Assembly (NCBI RefSeq): GCF_030123405.1
Contig: NZ_CP126110.1
Span: forward strand, 2,852,001 to 2,916,000
From: Neobacillus sp. WH10
GTDB taxonomy: Bacteria; Bacillota; Bacilli; Bacillales; Cytobacillaceae
Reading direction: 5' to 3'
Length of the DNA stretch: 64,000 bases
Shown piece by piece: positions 17,301 through 28,400 of the stretch. Below the pieces are notes generated by a model. It was given only the letters and a program-made list of their open reading frames with translations, was not told the origin of the DNA and ran no database searches. A program made the translations under genes and the position numbers. Numbering within the stretch: the first letter of the stretch is position 1; each line of letters begins with the position of its first letter.

Positions 17301-20300
17301 GGAAGAATCATGGCTGCCACCCGACAATGTCCAGTACCATCCAAAGGAAGTCATCGCCCATCGCACATCACCGACCAATATTGGACTATATTTAGCATGT
17401 GTCGTTGCTGCACGTGATTTTAATTTTATCGACACAGCTACAATGATCAAACGAATAGATTCGTCATTGAAAACAATAACAAGAATGGAAAAATGGAATG
17501 GGCATTTACTGAACTGGTACGATACATGTTCAGCTGAGCCCCTCCACCCTAAATATGTTTCCACGGTTGATTCCGGGAATTTTGTTGGGTATCTAATGGT
17601 AGTAAGGCAAGGTTTACTTGAATGGGGTCATCGTGAAGTCCATTTTCAAACAAACATTGAGAAAATAACGGAGGAAATTGACCAGCTAATTGAACAAACC
17701 AATTTCAAATTGCTCTATAACGATGATGAGCGCTTGTTCTGTCTGGGTTACCATGTAGATACAAACCTAAAAGACACTACTCTTTATGATTTGCTGGCTT
17801 CAGAAGCTAGACAAGCAAGTTTTGTTGCAATTTCTTTAGGACAAATTCCAGCTTCTCATTGGTTTTCTCTTGGCCGGACAATGACTGTTTCAGGAAAATG
17901 TAAAACGTTGTTATCTTGGTCTGGCACCATGTTTGAGTATTTGATGCCGAGTCTGATTATGCGGACATACCGAAACACCCTCTGGGACTCTACTTATAGG
18001 GGTGTCGTTCATCGCCAACGTATGTACACCGACAATTATCAAGTACCCTTTGGGATTTCAGAAAGTGGCTATTATGCCTTTGACTACCAATTGAATTATC
18101 AGTATCGGGCATTTGGTGTTCCTGGACTTGGACTTGATCGAGGTTTGGAAATGAACTTAGTTGTTGCACCCTATGCTACAATCTTGGCACTTCCCTTCGC
18201 AGGTCAATATGGAATCGAAGCGTTGCATAAGTTTGAAAGTTTTCAGGCTAATGGTGAGTTCGGATATTATGAGGCCGTTGATTTTACTACTGCAAGAATG
18301 CCAAAGGGTAAGCGGTATCAAGTTGTGCAAAGCTACATGGCCCACCATCAAGGCATGAGTATGTTAACTCTTACCAATTTATTAGCGGATGAAATTATGG
18401 TAAAAAGATTTCATTCCGATCCACGTGTATGTTCAGCAGAATTACTATTACAAGAGCGCATTCCTGGAAAAGTTGCGTTAATTGAAGAGCCGATTGGCCA
18501 CCATGCAAAGTTTACTGCAATTGATGGTCATTTTGATCAAGCGGAACGATCCTTCACTAAACCAACCGTTTTACCGGAAGTTAACGTGTTGTCAAACACT
18601 CGTATAACAACTGTAAACTCGAACGATGGAAACGGGATGCTTACATGGAACGGACTTGCAATCACTAGATGGAAAGAAGATCCAGTCATTAATACTTCTG
18701 GTACTATTCTTTACCTTCATGACGTCACTTCAAAAGAAACGAGGAGCACGACAAGATTTCCTTGTCATGCAGGAAAAGACACGAAAACGACGTTTCGTCT
18801 TGATAAAACCATCTATGAGCAGGAATATCATGATATTTCATCTAAACTTGAATTAACCGTTTCATCAGATGTGGACGCAGAGGTTCGTCGCCTTCAACTA
18901 GTCAACAACAGTGACGAGGAACGAATATTGGAAGTGACTTCATTCCTTGAGTTAGCACTTGCAAGCCCATCTGCAGATAATGCACATCCAGCATTTAACA
19001 AATTGTTTATAGAAACCAGCCATGATGCAAAAAACGAATGTCTGTTAGCAAAAAGACGCTCCCGAGAAGAAGATGAGCCGGAAACCTGGGCAATTCATAC
19101 TGTCTTTGTAGATGGATCTGAGGCAGGAGAATATGAATTCGAGACAGATCGTGCTAAATTTATCGGCCGCGGTTATTCACTTCAATCGCCAAAATCGATG
19201 TTGTCACTACTTCATGGGGCTGTTGGCTCTGTAGCTGATCCTGCATTTGTTATGCGACGCCGTATTCAATTGGCACCACGGGAATCAGCAACAGTTTATA
19301 TTGTGACAGGTGTTGCAGAAACCCGCGAGAAAGCATTATACATTAATCATCAATTATGTGAACCGAAGCAAGTAGATCGCACTTTTCATTTAGCTTGGGT
19401 ACGTTCGCAAATTAATCTTAGGCATCTCCACCTGACTCCGAAGCAGGCGTCTGATTCATATCAATTGGCTGGGCGGCTTCTTTATACTTCACCTCTCACT
19501 CAAGTACGTCAGGATGCAATTGCAAACAATTCTTTAGGGCAGTCTTCCCTATGGTCCCATGGAATTAGTGGAGACGTGCCAATTGTGATGGTTAAAGTTA
19601 ACAATTTAGCCGATTTGGCGTTTGTAGTATTGTTAGCACGTCAACATCAATATTTATGTACGCTTGGATTAGAAATCGATCTCGTCGTACTTGATGAGAC
19701 CGTCGGTGGCTATCAGGACCAACTTATGAATCGTTTACGAGATTATTTAGCAGCAAGAGGAATATGGGAGATGAAGCGAATTATAGGCCTGAAGGCTTCT
19801 CAACTTGAAGAAAATGAACGAAATCTCCTAATGGCTGTGGCACGTGTTATCCTGCGTGCTGGGGGGCCAAGCCTGCGTGCCCAATTACAAATTTATGAAG
19901 GTGAAATAAGGACTATACAGGAACGAACTATTCCAATCCGAAAAGCACAGCAGAAAAAGCAAACTGTTAGTATTTCATCAGAAGTTGAATTTTTCAATGG
20001 ATGGGGCGGTTTCATTGACGATGGTCAGGCATACCAGGTTTATGTACAGGATGGTAATTTCCTTCCGAGACCATGGAGTAATATCCTCTCAAATCCAAAC
20101 TTCGGTTGTTTACTGACTGAATTTGGTACTGGATATAGTTGGTGGCGCAATTCACGTGAATGTAAACTCACGCCATGGAGAAATGATCCTGTGCTTGATC
20201 AACCTGGGGAATGTCTTTATATACGAGACCTCGATGTGAATCAAATCTGGTCAGCTACCCCAAAACCAGCTGGTAACGGGTTCACATACAAAGTCACTCA

Positions 20301-22434
20301 TGGTAAAGGATTTACTAGGTTTGAACAACTAGCTGGAGATATAGTTCATACAATGGAGACTATAGTTCCATTGAAGGATACCCTGAAACTGATCCGGCTC
20401 CGACTGCGAAACACTAGTCAAACTGCTAAACGTGTTGCCATTACCTATTATGCCGAGTGGGTTCTCGGAGTTTTGCGTGAAGCCGAGGCACCCTACATCG
20501 TGACTGAATGGAATCAGGAAAATAAGGCACTATTTGCTCGAAACACATACCAAGAGAAATTTCGTGATGCAGTCGGTTTTATGAACATTTCAATGCCCGA
20601 TAGTAATAATAAACAAATGGAACATCGGATTTCTTGGACAGGTGACCGGGCTGAATTTATTGGCCATGGTGGTACATTGGAATGTCCTTTAGCCCTTTTG
20701 GAAGAAAAACTTTCAAACCGTATAGGTACATTTTCAAATACATGCGGAGCACTTCAGGCAATGGTTGAACTACCCGCAGAGGAAGAAATATCGATTACCA
20801 TTTTGCTTGGCTGTGCATCCTCTAAAGACGAAGCACTTTCGCTTATAGGAAAGTATGGTCTCCCTTCTGCCTATGAGGAAACACTTGCAAACGTGATAAG
20901 TCATTGGAAGCACTTCCTTGGACAGGTGCAGATTAAAACACCGAATCGAGAAATGGATATCATGATGAACGGCTGGCTCTTATATCAAACACTGGCATGT
21001 CGTTTGTGGGCACGTACCGCGTTTTATCAAGCTGGTGGTGCGTTTGGATTCCGTGATCAATTGCAAGACTCATTGGCTTTATTACATGTAGACCCTTCTA
21101 TTACAAGGAAGCAAATACTTATAAATGCTGCCCATCAATATCAAGAAGGCGATGTCCAACACTGGTGGCACGAAGAAACGCATAAAGGAATACGTACACG
21201 ATTTTCAGATGATTTATTATGGCTTCCCTACACAGTATCACGCTATGTAGAACAGACAAATGATTACGACATTCTAACAGAGAGTGTACCGTTTCTGGTC
21301 AGCGAAGTTTTGAAAGAGGGAGAATTGGAGCGGTATGAAGATACTGTTGTATCTGATGAGATCGGAACACTTCTTCAACATTGCCTACGAGCCATTCACC
21401 GTTCTTTAAACTTTGGTGAACACGGCATACCGCTAATGGGGATTGGGGACTGGAATGACGGTATGAGTAGGATTGGTGCTAAGGGGCGTGGCGAGAGTGT
21501 GTGGCTAGGCTGGTTCCTTCTGGATATTCTGAAGCGTTTTACAAGACTCCGGAACGATATACTTCCTCACGATGTCGTCCTAGATTTTGAACAGGTTGCA
21601 CACGAATTGGAGCAGAACCTAAACCATCATGCCTGGGATGGCGCTTGGTTTCGCCGAGCTTTTTCAGATGCTGGGACATGGATGGGATCGAATCAGAACA
21701 AGGAATGTCGAATCGATGCCATCGCCCAGTCATGGTCTGTCATCTCACAAGGAGCGTCTGGTGACCGACAATCGCGGGCAATGTTTTCGTTTGACCGTGA
21801 ACTTGTTGATCGCGATTTGAACCTTGCACGGCTGTTAACAAAACCATTTGATGTAACAAAACCTAGCCCAGGGTATATTCAAGGTTATCCACCTGGAATC
21901 CGTGAAAATGGCGGACAGTATACACATGGTGTTATATGGGGAATTGTCGCATGGGCAATGTTAGAGCGACGTGATAAGGCATTTGAGCTTTTTTCAATGC
22001 TAAATCCAATCACACATACAAAAACTTTCCGTGATGTACAGATTTATGAAAATGAACCATATGCCATGTCAGCTGATGTGTATACCGCAAAACCCTATCA
22101 AGGCCGGGGTGGCTGGTCTTGGTACACTGGAGCTTCTGGCTGGATGTATCAGGCAGGATTAGAGTATGTATTAGGGCTCAAGCTTCAAGGGGACCAACTA
22201 ACGATACAACCTTGTGTGCCGCCTGAATGGAAATCATTCACAATCGACTATCGTTATGGAAAGACAACCTATTCACTTGAGGTTGATAGTACACAAGGTC
22301 ATGGTGTTCCAGTGAAATGGGTAGTTGACGGCAAAGATGTCGGTAAGCAGTCCTTTCTGCAACTAGTGGATGACGGCCAAGAACATAATGTTGTCGTTCA
22401 TTTAGGTTTGAGTCGTTCGAGTACTGTTGGGTAG
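14347..22434 (+). CDS. Cyclic beta-1,2-glucan synthase-like protein (NdvB/Cgs family)
   Basis: A 2695-residue protein from the ATG after AAGGGGG; an upstream in-frame ATG at 14191 has no ribosome binding site. Domain order matches NdvB/Cgs (about 2800 residues). First comes a helical N-terminus, then two TM segments near residues 385-440 (FVYFSSIILLFVALMALAGG), then a GT84 domain with TADYDTF near 600 and QQRAHRWIRGDW near 744. Further TM segments lie around 790-836 and 911-944. A glycoamylase-like domain follows (NGEFGYYEAVDF near 1302, MAHHQGMSMLT near 1331), and sugar-binding and GH94 phosphorylase domains end the protein (IGDWNDGMSRIG near 2365). Family enzymes build and cyclise beta-1,2-glucan from UDP-glucose at the membrane. 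No exporter or modifying genes lie nearby. Confidence 0.93.
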   Translation: MILNNDQLKAKAHEIALTHELYTTKQRNTRYWPTFRSDMASLHEFAERLGNNKVECKQPAEDWLLDHINFLETQAQAVLRELPRATLNQLPKLRSTGMPRIYGLCKDYLEHVDGRFDIHSFESYLSSYQEVSVLKDAECWALPSALRVIIIHRLAVAMREIRHRHEVCHSITSLLEQIGTKNLSDTKIRILVERETRKKPLSPAEIVHFVQHLSEWEPNIRIVHDWLRAHVENSESSLEQMVSLEHQLQAELQVTCGNLVQSLHFLERLPWRLTFTRISHIEQILRSDSNSEYELLDLASCDILRGRVAKIARKLNVPETLVAQTAVRLAKAQQKDTDLVEVLPRKACLAYYLLDAHGISAMRKELCKVARPRVLPHLVVRRQSSFVYFSSIILLFVALMALAGGWIAFGSFVRPISWLAIFAALVLPVSEWVITIIHEIICKYCRSTPLIRFDYSEKLPDDARTMVVMPIIWSSIEEVDDVVNRLLVHYLANRQQNIHFGILADFFDASSESMPIDEEIITHAVKRIGALRKQYGNDKFFLFHRSRLYDSVDNIYKGWERKRGKLVEFVELLSGSDQTSFTTIHGQTDILKNIRYVLTADYDTFLPIGVVSRLTGTIHLPYNRPRFNKDGTRVVEGYGVLQPSISVSFESTQNSRFASLWAGEPGIDPYAFAVSNAYQDLLGHGIFVGKGIFDVEAFRKTLVSRIPDHHILSHDLLEGGFLRAGLTSDIEVVESHPNTFLAYQQRAHRWIRGDWQLINWLGSKCKDRFGENKRIALGGLTRWQIVDNLRRSLLAPSLLIVAILGLNTLPGQTWVWETIVVLTIFLPFLRSLVVAILGRSLNHTIGVSFMQSAVQFITLPFTAVLSLDAIFRTLYRMSISRRNLLEWVTAAETDRRSSKGRVFLFEPAGYFVIFLFAVVAWLSGGVFDQAIGILAFVFWLLARPFIQQLNQPEKGESLKWLHDARPELKELASKIWSFYARYVTEEESWLPPDNVQYHPKEVIAHRTSPTNIGLYLACVVAARDFNFIDTATMIKRIDSSLKTITRMEKWNGHLLNWYDTCSAEPLHPKYVSTVDSGNFVGYLMVVRQGLLEWGHREVHFQTNIEKITEEIDQLIEQTNFKLLYNDDERLFCLGYHVDTNLKDTTLYDLLASEARQASFVAISLGQIPASHWFSLGRTMTVSGKCKTLLSWSGTMFEYLMPSLIMRTYRNTLWDSTYRGVVHRQRMYTDNYQVPFGISESGYYAFDYQLNYQYRAFGVPGLGLDRGLEMNLVVAPYATILALPFAGQYGIEALHKFESFQANGEFGYYEAVDFTTARMPKGKRYQVVQSYMAHHQGMSMLTLTNLLADEIMVKRFHSDPRVCSAELLLQERIPGKVALIEEPIGHHAKFTAIDGHFDQAERSFTKPTVLPEVNVLSNTRITTVNSNDGNGMLTWNGLAITRWKEDPVINTSGTILYLHDVTSKETRSTTRFPCHAGKDTKTTFRLDKTIYEQEYHDISSKLELTVSSDVDAEVRRLQLVNNSDEERILEVTSFLELALASPSADNAHPAFNKLFIETSHDAKNECLLAKRRSREEDEPETWAIHTVFVDGSEAGEYEFETDRAKFIGRGYSLQSPKSMLSLLHGAVGSVADPAFVMRRRIQLAPRESATVYIVTGVAETREKALYINHQLCEPKQVDRTFHLAWVRSQINLRHLHLTPKQASDSYQLAGRLLYTSPLTQVRQDAIANNSLGQSSLWSHGISGDVPIVMVKVNNLADLAFVVLLARQHQYLCTLGLEIDLVVLDETVGGYQDQLMNRLRDYLAARGIWEMKRIIGLKASQLEENERNLLMAVARVILRAGGPSLRAQLQIYEGEIRTIQERTIPIRKAQQKKQTVSISSEVEFFNGWGGFIDDGQAYQVYVQDGNFLPRPWSNILSNPNFGCLLTEFGTGYSWWRNSRECKLTPWRNDPVLDQPGECLYIRDLDVNQIWSATPKPAGNGFTYKVTHGKGFTRFEQLAGDIVHTMETIVPLKDTLKLIRLRLRNTSQTAKRVAITYYAEWVLGVLREAEAPYIVTEWNQENKALFARNTYQEKFRDAVGFMNISMPDSNNKQMEHRISWTGDRAEFIGHGGTLECPLALLEEKLSNRIGTFSNTCGALQAMVELPAEEEISITILLGCASSKDEALSLIGKYGLPSAYEETLANVISHWKHFLGQVQIKTPNREMDIMMNGWLLYQTLACRLWARTAFYQAGGAFGFRDQLQDSLALLHVDPSITRKQILINAAHQYQEGDVQHWWHEETHKGIRTRFSDDLLWLPYTVSRYVEQTNDYDILTESVPFLVSEVLKEGELERYEDTVVSDEIGTLLQHCLRAIHRSLNFGEHGIPLMGIGDWNDGMSRIGAKGRGESVWLGWFLLDILKRFTRLRNDILPHDVVLDFEQVAHELEQNLNHHAWDGAWFRRAFSDAGTWMGSNQNKECRIDAIAQSWSVISQGASGDRQSRAMFSFDRELVDRDLNLARLLTKPFDVTKPSPGYIQGYPPGIRENGGQYTHGVIWGIVAWAMLERRDKAFELFSMLNPITHTKTFRDVQIYENEPYAMSADVYTAKPYQGRGGWSWYTGASGWMYQAGLEYVLGLKLQGDQLTIQPCVPPEWKSFTIDYRYGKTTYSLEVDSTQGHGVPVKWVVDGKDVGKQSFLQLVDDGQEHNVVVHLGLSRSSTVG

Positions 22435-22456
22435 ATTGGAGAAAATTTTAAAGAAA

Positions 22457-22491
22457 AAAAATAAGGAGGAGCCAATTGCTCCCCCTTATTT
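22457..22491 (-). terminator. Terminator of the MFS gene
   Basis: On the minus strand AATAAGGGGGAGC and GCTCCTCCTTATT pair around a CAATTG loop and are followed by TTTTTTTT. The stop codon of the MFS gene lies inside the stem. Confidence 0.85.
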
Positions 22492-23823
22492 GGTGTGGTC
22501 TTTACTTAAAGATCCAGCTGTTTTAACCGGGATTAGAAAGCTTAACACAACGGTTATAAGACTCATACAAAGAGCATAAAGAAACACGTTCTTCATCCCG
22601 ATGACAACGTTTGCCGCATGATTAATGAGTAAACCCATGATGGTAACGCCAATAGATGTTCCAATGTTTCTTAAAAAGATTTGCAGTGATGTCGACATAC
22701 CCTTTATATGTGATTCGGCAAATTCTTGAGAAGCAATTGTTCCCACGGCAAATAATAAACCAAAGGCAAAACCCTGAACGGTCAAAATCAGAAACAATCC
22801 AACATAGGAAATATCCTGAATGAATAAATAGAGTCCTAATCCTGAAACAGTAGTAATAAAGCTGCCGATGATAAATAAGATATTGTAGCCAAAGCGTATG
22901 ATCCATTTCCCTGCCGGTGTACTTCCAAACATCCAGCCGATTGCAATACTTAATAGAATCAGCCCGCTTTTATATATACTCATATCGTTGCCTTCTTGCA
23001 AGAATAATGGAATAAAGTTCGATGTACCAAAAAAGGATAGACAGTAAAATAACATGAAAAGATTGGTCATAAGTATGCCTCTATTTTTAAAAAGGGAAAC
23101 AGGAAGAAACGGATGCTCTTCCTTCCTTTCGACCAATACAAAAACAATCAAACCGATAAAACCAATCATAAGGTACCAAAAAGGATTTCCAACGTTTGTG
23201 GCCAGTAACAAAAGTGTAATCGAAATTCCGAATACGAAGAATCCTTTATAGTCGATATAAGTCTTTTTAAATTCCAATTTTTCCTGATAGGGAATCAAAC
23301 ATAGCACGGTGGCTATACCTATTGGAATATTGATAAAGAAAATCCATCTCCATGTCAAGGCTTCAACAAAAAAAGAACCCAAAACGGGACCCACAATAGA
23401 GGAAATGGCCCAAATGGTGCTAAAAACCGCTTGGATTTTCCCGCGTTTTTCAATCGTAAACAAATCTCCAACGATAATCATCGAGAGTGGGATCATTCCT
23501 CCGGCTCCAAGGCCTTGAATCCCTCTAAATACAATCAGCATTACCATGGAATTCGCTATACCGCAAAGAATCGAGCCGATCGTAAAAAGGCCAACTGCAA
23601 TCATTAATAGCTTTTTCCGGCCATACATATCCGATAATTTTCCGTACAGTGGAACTGTAACAGTACTTGCTAACATGTAAACAACAAAAATCCAAGCAAA
23701 CAACTCCGTGCCGCCAAGTTGTTTAACAATGGTAGGACTAGCCGTTTGCATAATGTTGGCATCAAGCGCCGAAATGAGGGTTGTGATCACAAGCCCCCAA
23801 AATACATATCTATTTTTTCCCAT
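22486..23823 (-). CDS. MFS transporter, DHA2-like multidrug family
   Basis: A 445-residue permease with about 12-14 hydrophobic helices. Typical DHA2 motifs are present: motif D1-like LDANIMQTASPTIVKQLGG in helix 1, motif A LYGKLSDMYGRKKLLM, motif B FRGIQGLGAGGMIPLSM and motif C ISSIVGPVLGSFFVE with WRWIFFINIPIG. Proton-driven export of drugs or metabolites is the usual role; the substrate is unknown. The start ATG follows TTAGGGGGTACTT. No regulator gene is adjacent. Confidence 0.9.
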   Translation of the reverse strand: MGKNRYVFWGLVITTLISALDANIMQTASPTIVKQLGGTELFAWIFVVYMLASTVTVPLYGKLSDMYGRKKLLMIAVGLFTIGSILCGIANSMVMLIVFRGIQGLGAGGMIPLSMIIVGDLFTIEKRGKIQAVFSTIWAISSIVGPVLGSFFVEALTWRWIFFINIPIGIATVLCLIPYQEKLEFKKTYIDYKGFFVFGISITLLLLATNVGNPFWYLMIGFIGLIVFVLVERKEEHPFLPVSLFKNRGILMTNLFMLFYCLSFFGTSNFIPLFLQEGNDMSIYKSGLILLSIAIGWMFGSTPAGKWIIRFGYNILFIIGSFITTVSGLGLYLFIQDISYVGLFLILTVQGFAFGLLFAVGTIASQEFAESHIKGMSTSLQIFLRNIGTSIGVTIMGLLINHAANVVIGMKNVFLYALCMSLITVVLSFLIPVKTAGSLSKDHTK

Positions 23824-24021
23824 AAGTACCCCCTAAGTGCTAAGAAAAAACAATGGTTTATTCCATTTTTTTACATTTTATTATTTCCACAACTATCATT
23901 ATAGCAAACTGTCACAATTAAAATCTAATTAAATTTTTATTGAAATTTTCCACTAAAATGAAAAAGACCCCACATGAGGGTGGCGTCCATAGAGTGCAGC
24001 ACAAATTGCTGCGAAATAATC

Positions 24022-25263
24022 TTACACATATACCTGTTCATTTATTAATAAGGGCTGTGTAATGGTAGGTAAAATAATTTCGATTGTTGTTCCTTCATTT
24101 ACTGTACTTTCAATCGTTAACACTCCTTTATGACTTTCGATTATTTTAAAGCAGGTCATGAGCCCAAGACCTGTACCTTTTTCCTTTGTAGTATAAAAAG
24201 GTTCTCCGAGTGTTGACAATCTTTCTTTTGGAATACCGATACCCTGATCGATAATTTTAATCGAAATCTTCCCTTCTTCTATTTGCTTCACCTTTACCTC
24301 AATTTTTCCACCTTGGGGCATCGCCTCTATGGCATTTTTAAGAAGGTTTAGAAAAACCTGCTTCAACTGATTTTCTTCACAGCTGATCTTCGGTAAATCC
24401 TGTTCAAAATCAATGAAAATCTCTACATTATTCAAAATTGATTGAGTACCAATTAAGGTAACAACATCCTTTATTAAAACGTTTACTTCTTGTTCGACAT
24501 AAACAGCTGCAGTCGGTTTTGCAAGCACAAGGAATTCTCCAACGATGCTATTGATACGTTCAAGCTCTGAGAGCACAATATCAAAGTATTCCTCTTTTTG
24601 TTGATTCGCCTTAAATAACTGTATGAATCCTTTTATGGACGTAAGGGGATTTCGAATTTCATGGGCAATACCTGCTGCCATTTGTCCTAAAAGTGCCAGT
24701 TTTTCTGACTTTTGCAGCATCCGTTCCGTCTGTTCTTTTCTATCAGTAATATCCTTTCCAATTGAAAGAATAGCCTCTTTTCCGCCAAAAACGATCGATA
24801 AGGCAGATACTTCAAAAAAGAATGCCGATCCATCTAAACGTTTTGCTTTGTATTCAATCGTGTTAACGGGCTGTTCCTCTTTCATAATCTGCTTAAATCG
24901 TTCCATTAACCGGTCACTATACTCTGGAAAAATAAATTCAAAAATGGATTTACCGATTATATCTTTATTATTACTGGCTCCAACTAACCTAGCAGCAGCA
25001 TTATTTGCATAAAGAAATTTATGATCTTGGGTGATATATACCGGATCTGGTAATGAGTCTATTAATTTCCGATAGCTTTCTTCACTGGCACGAGCTTTTT
25101 TTTCAAAAAATCGTGCTTTGTCATATTGCCAACCGACAACCCAAGCAATGAAATTAAAAATAAAAAAGTCTATTGTAAAAAAAGCGTAATGAGCCCATAT
25201 CTTTTGATAGGCAGTAAATGCTATTGAAATAAACAATAAAATAATTTGACCCGATCTGTTCAT
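24022..25263 (-). CDS. PAS-domain sensor histidine kinase (orphan, sporulation-kinase-like)
   Basis: A 413-residue kinase. A short N-terminus with one or two TM segments is followed by a PAS domain (about 62-175, SYRKLIDSLPDPVYITQDHK). Next come HisKA with the phosphoacceptor H201 in AAGIAHEIRNPL and an HATPase domain (N box NLLKNAIEAM, G1 DQGIGIP, G2 GTGLGL). The PAS-HisKA-HATPase layout and 'HEIRNPLTSIKGF' box are those of Bacillus KinA-KinE kinases that feed phosphate to Spo0F. No response regulator gene is adjacent, which fits that group. The assignment to sporulation is inference. Confidence 0.88.
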   Translation of the reverse strand: MNRSGQIILLFISIAFTAYQKIWAHYAFFTIDFFIFNFIAWVVGWQYDKARFFEKKARASEESYRKLIDSLPDPVYITQDHKFLYANNAAARLVGASNNKDIIGKSIFEFIFPEYSDRLMERFKQIMKEEQPVNTIEYKAKRLDGSAFFFEVSALSIVFGGKEAILSIGKDITDRKEQTERMLQKSEKLALLGQMAAGIAHEIRNPLTSIKGFIQLFKANQQKEEYFDIVLSELERINSIVGEFLVLAKPTAAVYVEQEVNVLIKDVVTLIGTQSILNNVEIFIDFEQDLPKISCEENQLKQVFLNLLKNAIEAMPQGGKIEVKVKQIEEGKISIKIIDQGIGIPKERLSTLGEPFYTTKEKGTGLGLMTCFKIIESHKGVLTIESTVNEGTTIEIILPTITQPLLINEQVYV

Positions 25264-25378
25264 AATTCTCCCCGCTTACTAGGTAAATTGTTATAGGTAT
25301 AGGAATTCGACAACTTCCATTACTTTCCTTCAATCCTCTACAAATTTACATGCATTCTTCATTGAAATTTTAAGACAG

Positions 25379-25415
25379 AAAAAAGGAGCATCAACACATA
25401 TGTGGAGAGCTCCCA
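25379..25415 (-). terminator. Terminator of bpr
   Basis: On the minus strand GGGAGC pairs with GCTCC across a longer loop and is followed by TTTTTT, 28 bp after the bpr stop. Confidence 0.75.
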
Positions 25416-25442
25416 TTTTCAACATACACTATTTCTTTTTTA

Positions 25443-28400
25443 TTATTTCTTCACATTAATATATAATTTTCCGTTAGCTGTTTGTCTTGATTCATTTCCA
25501 AAGGAATCAACAGCTTTTACCTCAATTGTGGCACCGGCCGCTACCATATCCTTAGTAGCAGTATAGTAACCAACATAATAGCCCGGTGAAACCTCCATCA
25601 TTGGAAGCTCTGTTGCATTCGCCAGTTGTGATGTTCTCGTTTGTGTCAGCGGCATATGGATGAAGAAAGATGCTTTCACGCCAGGCTCACTTGTAAACTC
25701 AATCTTTACACTTTCGCCCTTCTTCAATACCTTATCCACCTCAGGTTTTACATTTTGAATTAATGGTGCTGTGTATTTGACGTCGACTTTTACAGATTTT
25801 TCAGTCGTGTTTCCAGCCTTATCTTTGGCCATAACTTTGATTTCATTCTTTCCTTCATCAAGCATAATTCTTGCAGAATATTTTCCATCCACTACTTTCG
25901 CTGTAGTTCCATTAACAAGGACGAAATTTAAATAGTTATCTGCTACAGTTCCTGTAACGGTAACGGTCTCTTTATTCAATTTACTTCCATCTGCTGGCGA
26001 GCCAATTGTTAACTCTGGAGCATCGGCATCATAGGTTACGTTTACAGGTGCGGATGCATCCGTCATCCCTTGTGCTGTAGACGCTTTTGCCGTTAATTGA
26101 TTCTCACCCTTATTTAGTTTCACGTCAACAGAATATGTGCCATCATCTTTTGAATCAACGGTAGCAACTTCTTTGCCTTTATTAAAAATATGAACCTTTG
26201 CCGTTGGTGCAGCTTCACCTTTCACAGTTACTGTTTCAATGTTGGTGAACGTTCCATCAACAGGAGAAGTGATAGTTGGTTCTGTTACTTCATAATCAAC
26301 CACGGCACGAATCATATAGTTACCCTCAGCTTCAGGAGAAGGTGTCCATGCGCCTCCAACTAGCTGCCAGCTTCGCTTCGCATTTGTCCCATCCTCATCT
26401 GTTGCCATACCAGGTGCTTTCGTATTTACATCCGCTTGGATGTAAACGATATAGAAGTCACCTTCGACAATGATACCATGGTTGCTTAAATCCACTTTAG
26501 TCCACTGACCATTTCGAAGTGCAGTAGCATCAAATGGACCGGCTATTTTTTTACCAGGTGCACCGTCAGGTCCTGAAGCATCATATACTGCTACTTTGAA
26601 GGCAGTACCTCCTGGAACCGGCCATTCCGAAGTCCAGAAACGGAATAAACCACCTGTCACTAATGCCTTTTTCTGGCCTTTTGCTAATGACATTTTTACA
26701 GCCCAGCCATTTCCGGAATCGTAAAATGCGCGCGCGTTTTCAGCTGTGCCGTCATCATAGCCGATTTCACCTGGGAAACCGATGAAAGGCTTAATATCAA
26801 AATTCTGCTCGATGTTTCCTTTTAGTTTAATTGTTGCTTCTTGACTGTAAAAATGTGGTGCTATAACTTTAAGAGTATAGTCACCTTCATATCCCGTAAG
26901 TGAAAAATGTCCGTTTTCATCCGTTTGGACAGGCTGAACGGCTGCATCTTCTATAACATATACAGTCGCCCCAGCAACTGGCTGTCCAGATTGCTTATTC
27001 TTGATCGTTCCTGCAACAGTTCCCTTCGCTTTTTCCTGAAGTGTAAAGTTCGCTGTTGCTTCCCCATCCTGTGCAATGGTTACTGATTTAGTTTGCGAGT
27101 GATAGCCATAGCTTTCAGCAATGACCGTAAATGTTCCTGCTGAATGTGTAATCTCAAAGCTTCCATTAGCAGGGTTAGTGGTTACAGAACGACCGGATTC
27201 CACAACCGTTACTTGAGCCTGCATAGGTAATTGCATTGGAGCAGCCTTTTCAGTGCTTGCATCCTTTTTCACTTCAGGCATCATCATTGTTAACTTATCC
27301 GGATTGACCTTTTCTTTTTTAACAGAATCTGCTGCAGACTCCTCTTTTTCAGTTGTGACGTCCACCTCTGCTTTTTGTGGCGCAGCAAGTGGTGCATTTG
27401 TTAAGCGAACATCATCTATATACCAACCTTGCTTTGTCACACTTCCATCGGTTGTGAGGTTGAAAGCTACATAAATTCTTTGGCCCGCATATTCACTTAA
27501 ATTCACTTCACCGTCAATCCAGCCATTTGACAGATTATTGACGCGAAGCTTTTGAACCCAGTTCACACCGTCTGTTGAGACAAATACATGCCCATAATCA
27601 TAGTTTCTTTCAAGCTCATACCATTGCTTAAATTGGAGATAACTGCTTCCTTCAGGCAAATCAATAGGCGGCATCTGTAACGAAGCGTTCGCTTTGCTAT
27701 CATAATTTCCAGTTAGATTTGTCGCATATACTTTTTCACCGGAGAAAGCTGCCCCAGGACCGTTTGTTGGCTTACCCCACTGCCAAGAATTATTGGCACC
27801 ATAGGAAGTCCAGCCATCAGGATTACTTTCAAAATTAGCAACATAGCCTACTGTAATTCCTGGAAGAACTGTGACACTATGTTCACTAACAGATTCATTT
27901 CCACCGAAATCAAGTGCTTTCCACTTATATACCAAAGCATTTCCTGAAATGTCTGCACCAGGAATATTGACGCGGTACGTTCCATTTTTGTAATCACCGC
28001 TAATCCGCTGTGCAGCAACAGTCGTCCATGAACCATCTTGTTTTTGATATTGGAGCGATACATTTGTTACACTAATATTATCGGCAGCTGAAGCTTCTAA
28101 CGTTAACGGCATTCCTGCAAAAACCGTGGCAGGTTGGGAATGTGTTAACACCGGTGCTTCACTGTCGGTTCCTTCCTTCGTTACCTGGCCTTTTAGTTTT
28201 CCTAAACCAGAAACAACAGAAGATACGGCATCAAATACATTCAATAATCCTGAGCCATAACCGTTATTTGGTGATGTTGGATATTTGTTGTCTGTTAAAG
28301 GAATGGCTGTTGTTTGTAAAATTCGTTCTAGATCATCAACTGTTAAGCTTGCATTTGCTTGTTTAAGTAGTGCAATGGCTGCTGATACGTGCGGACCAGC

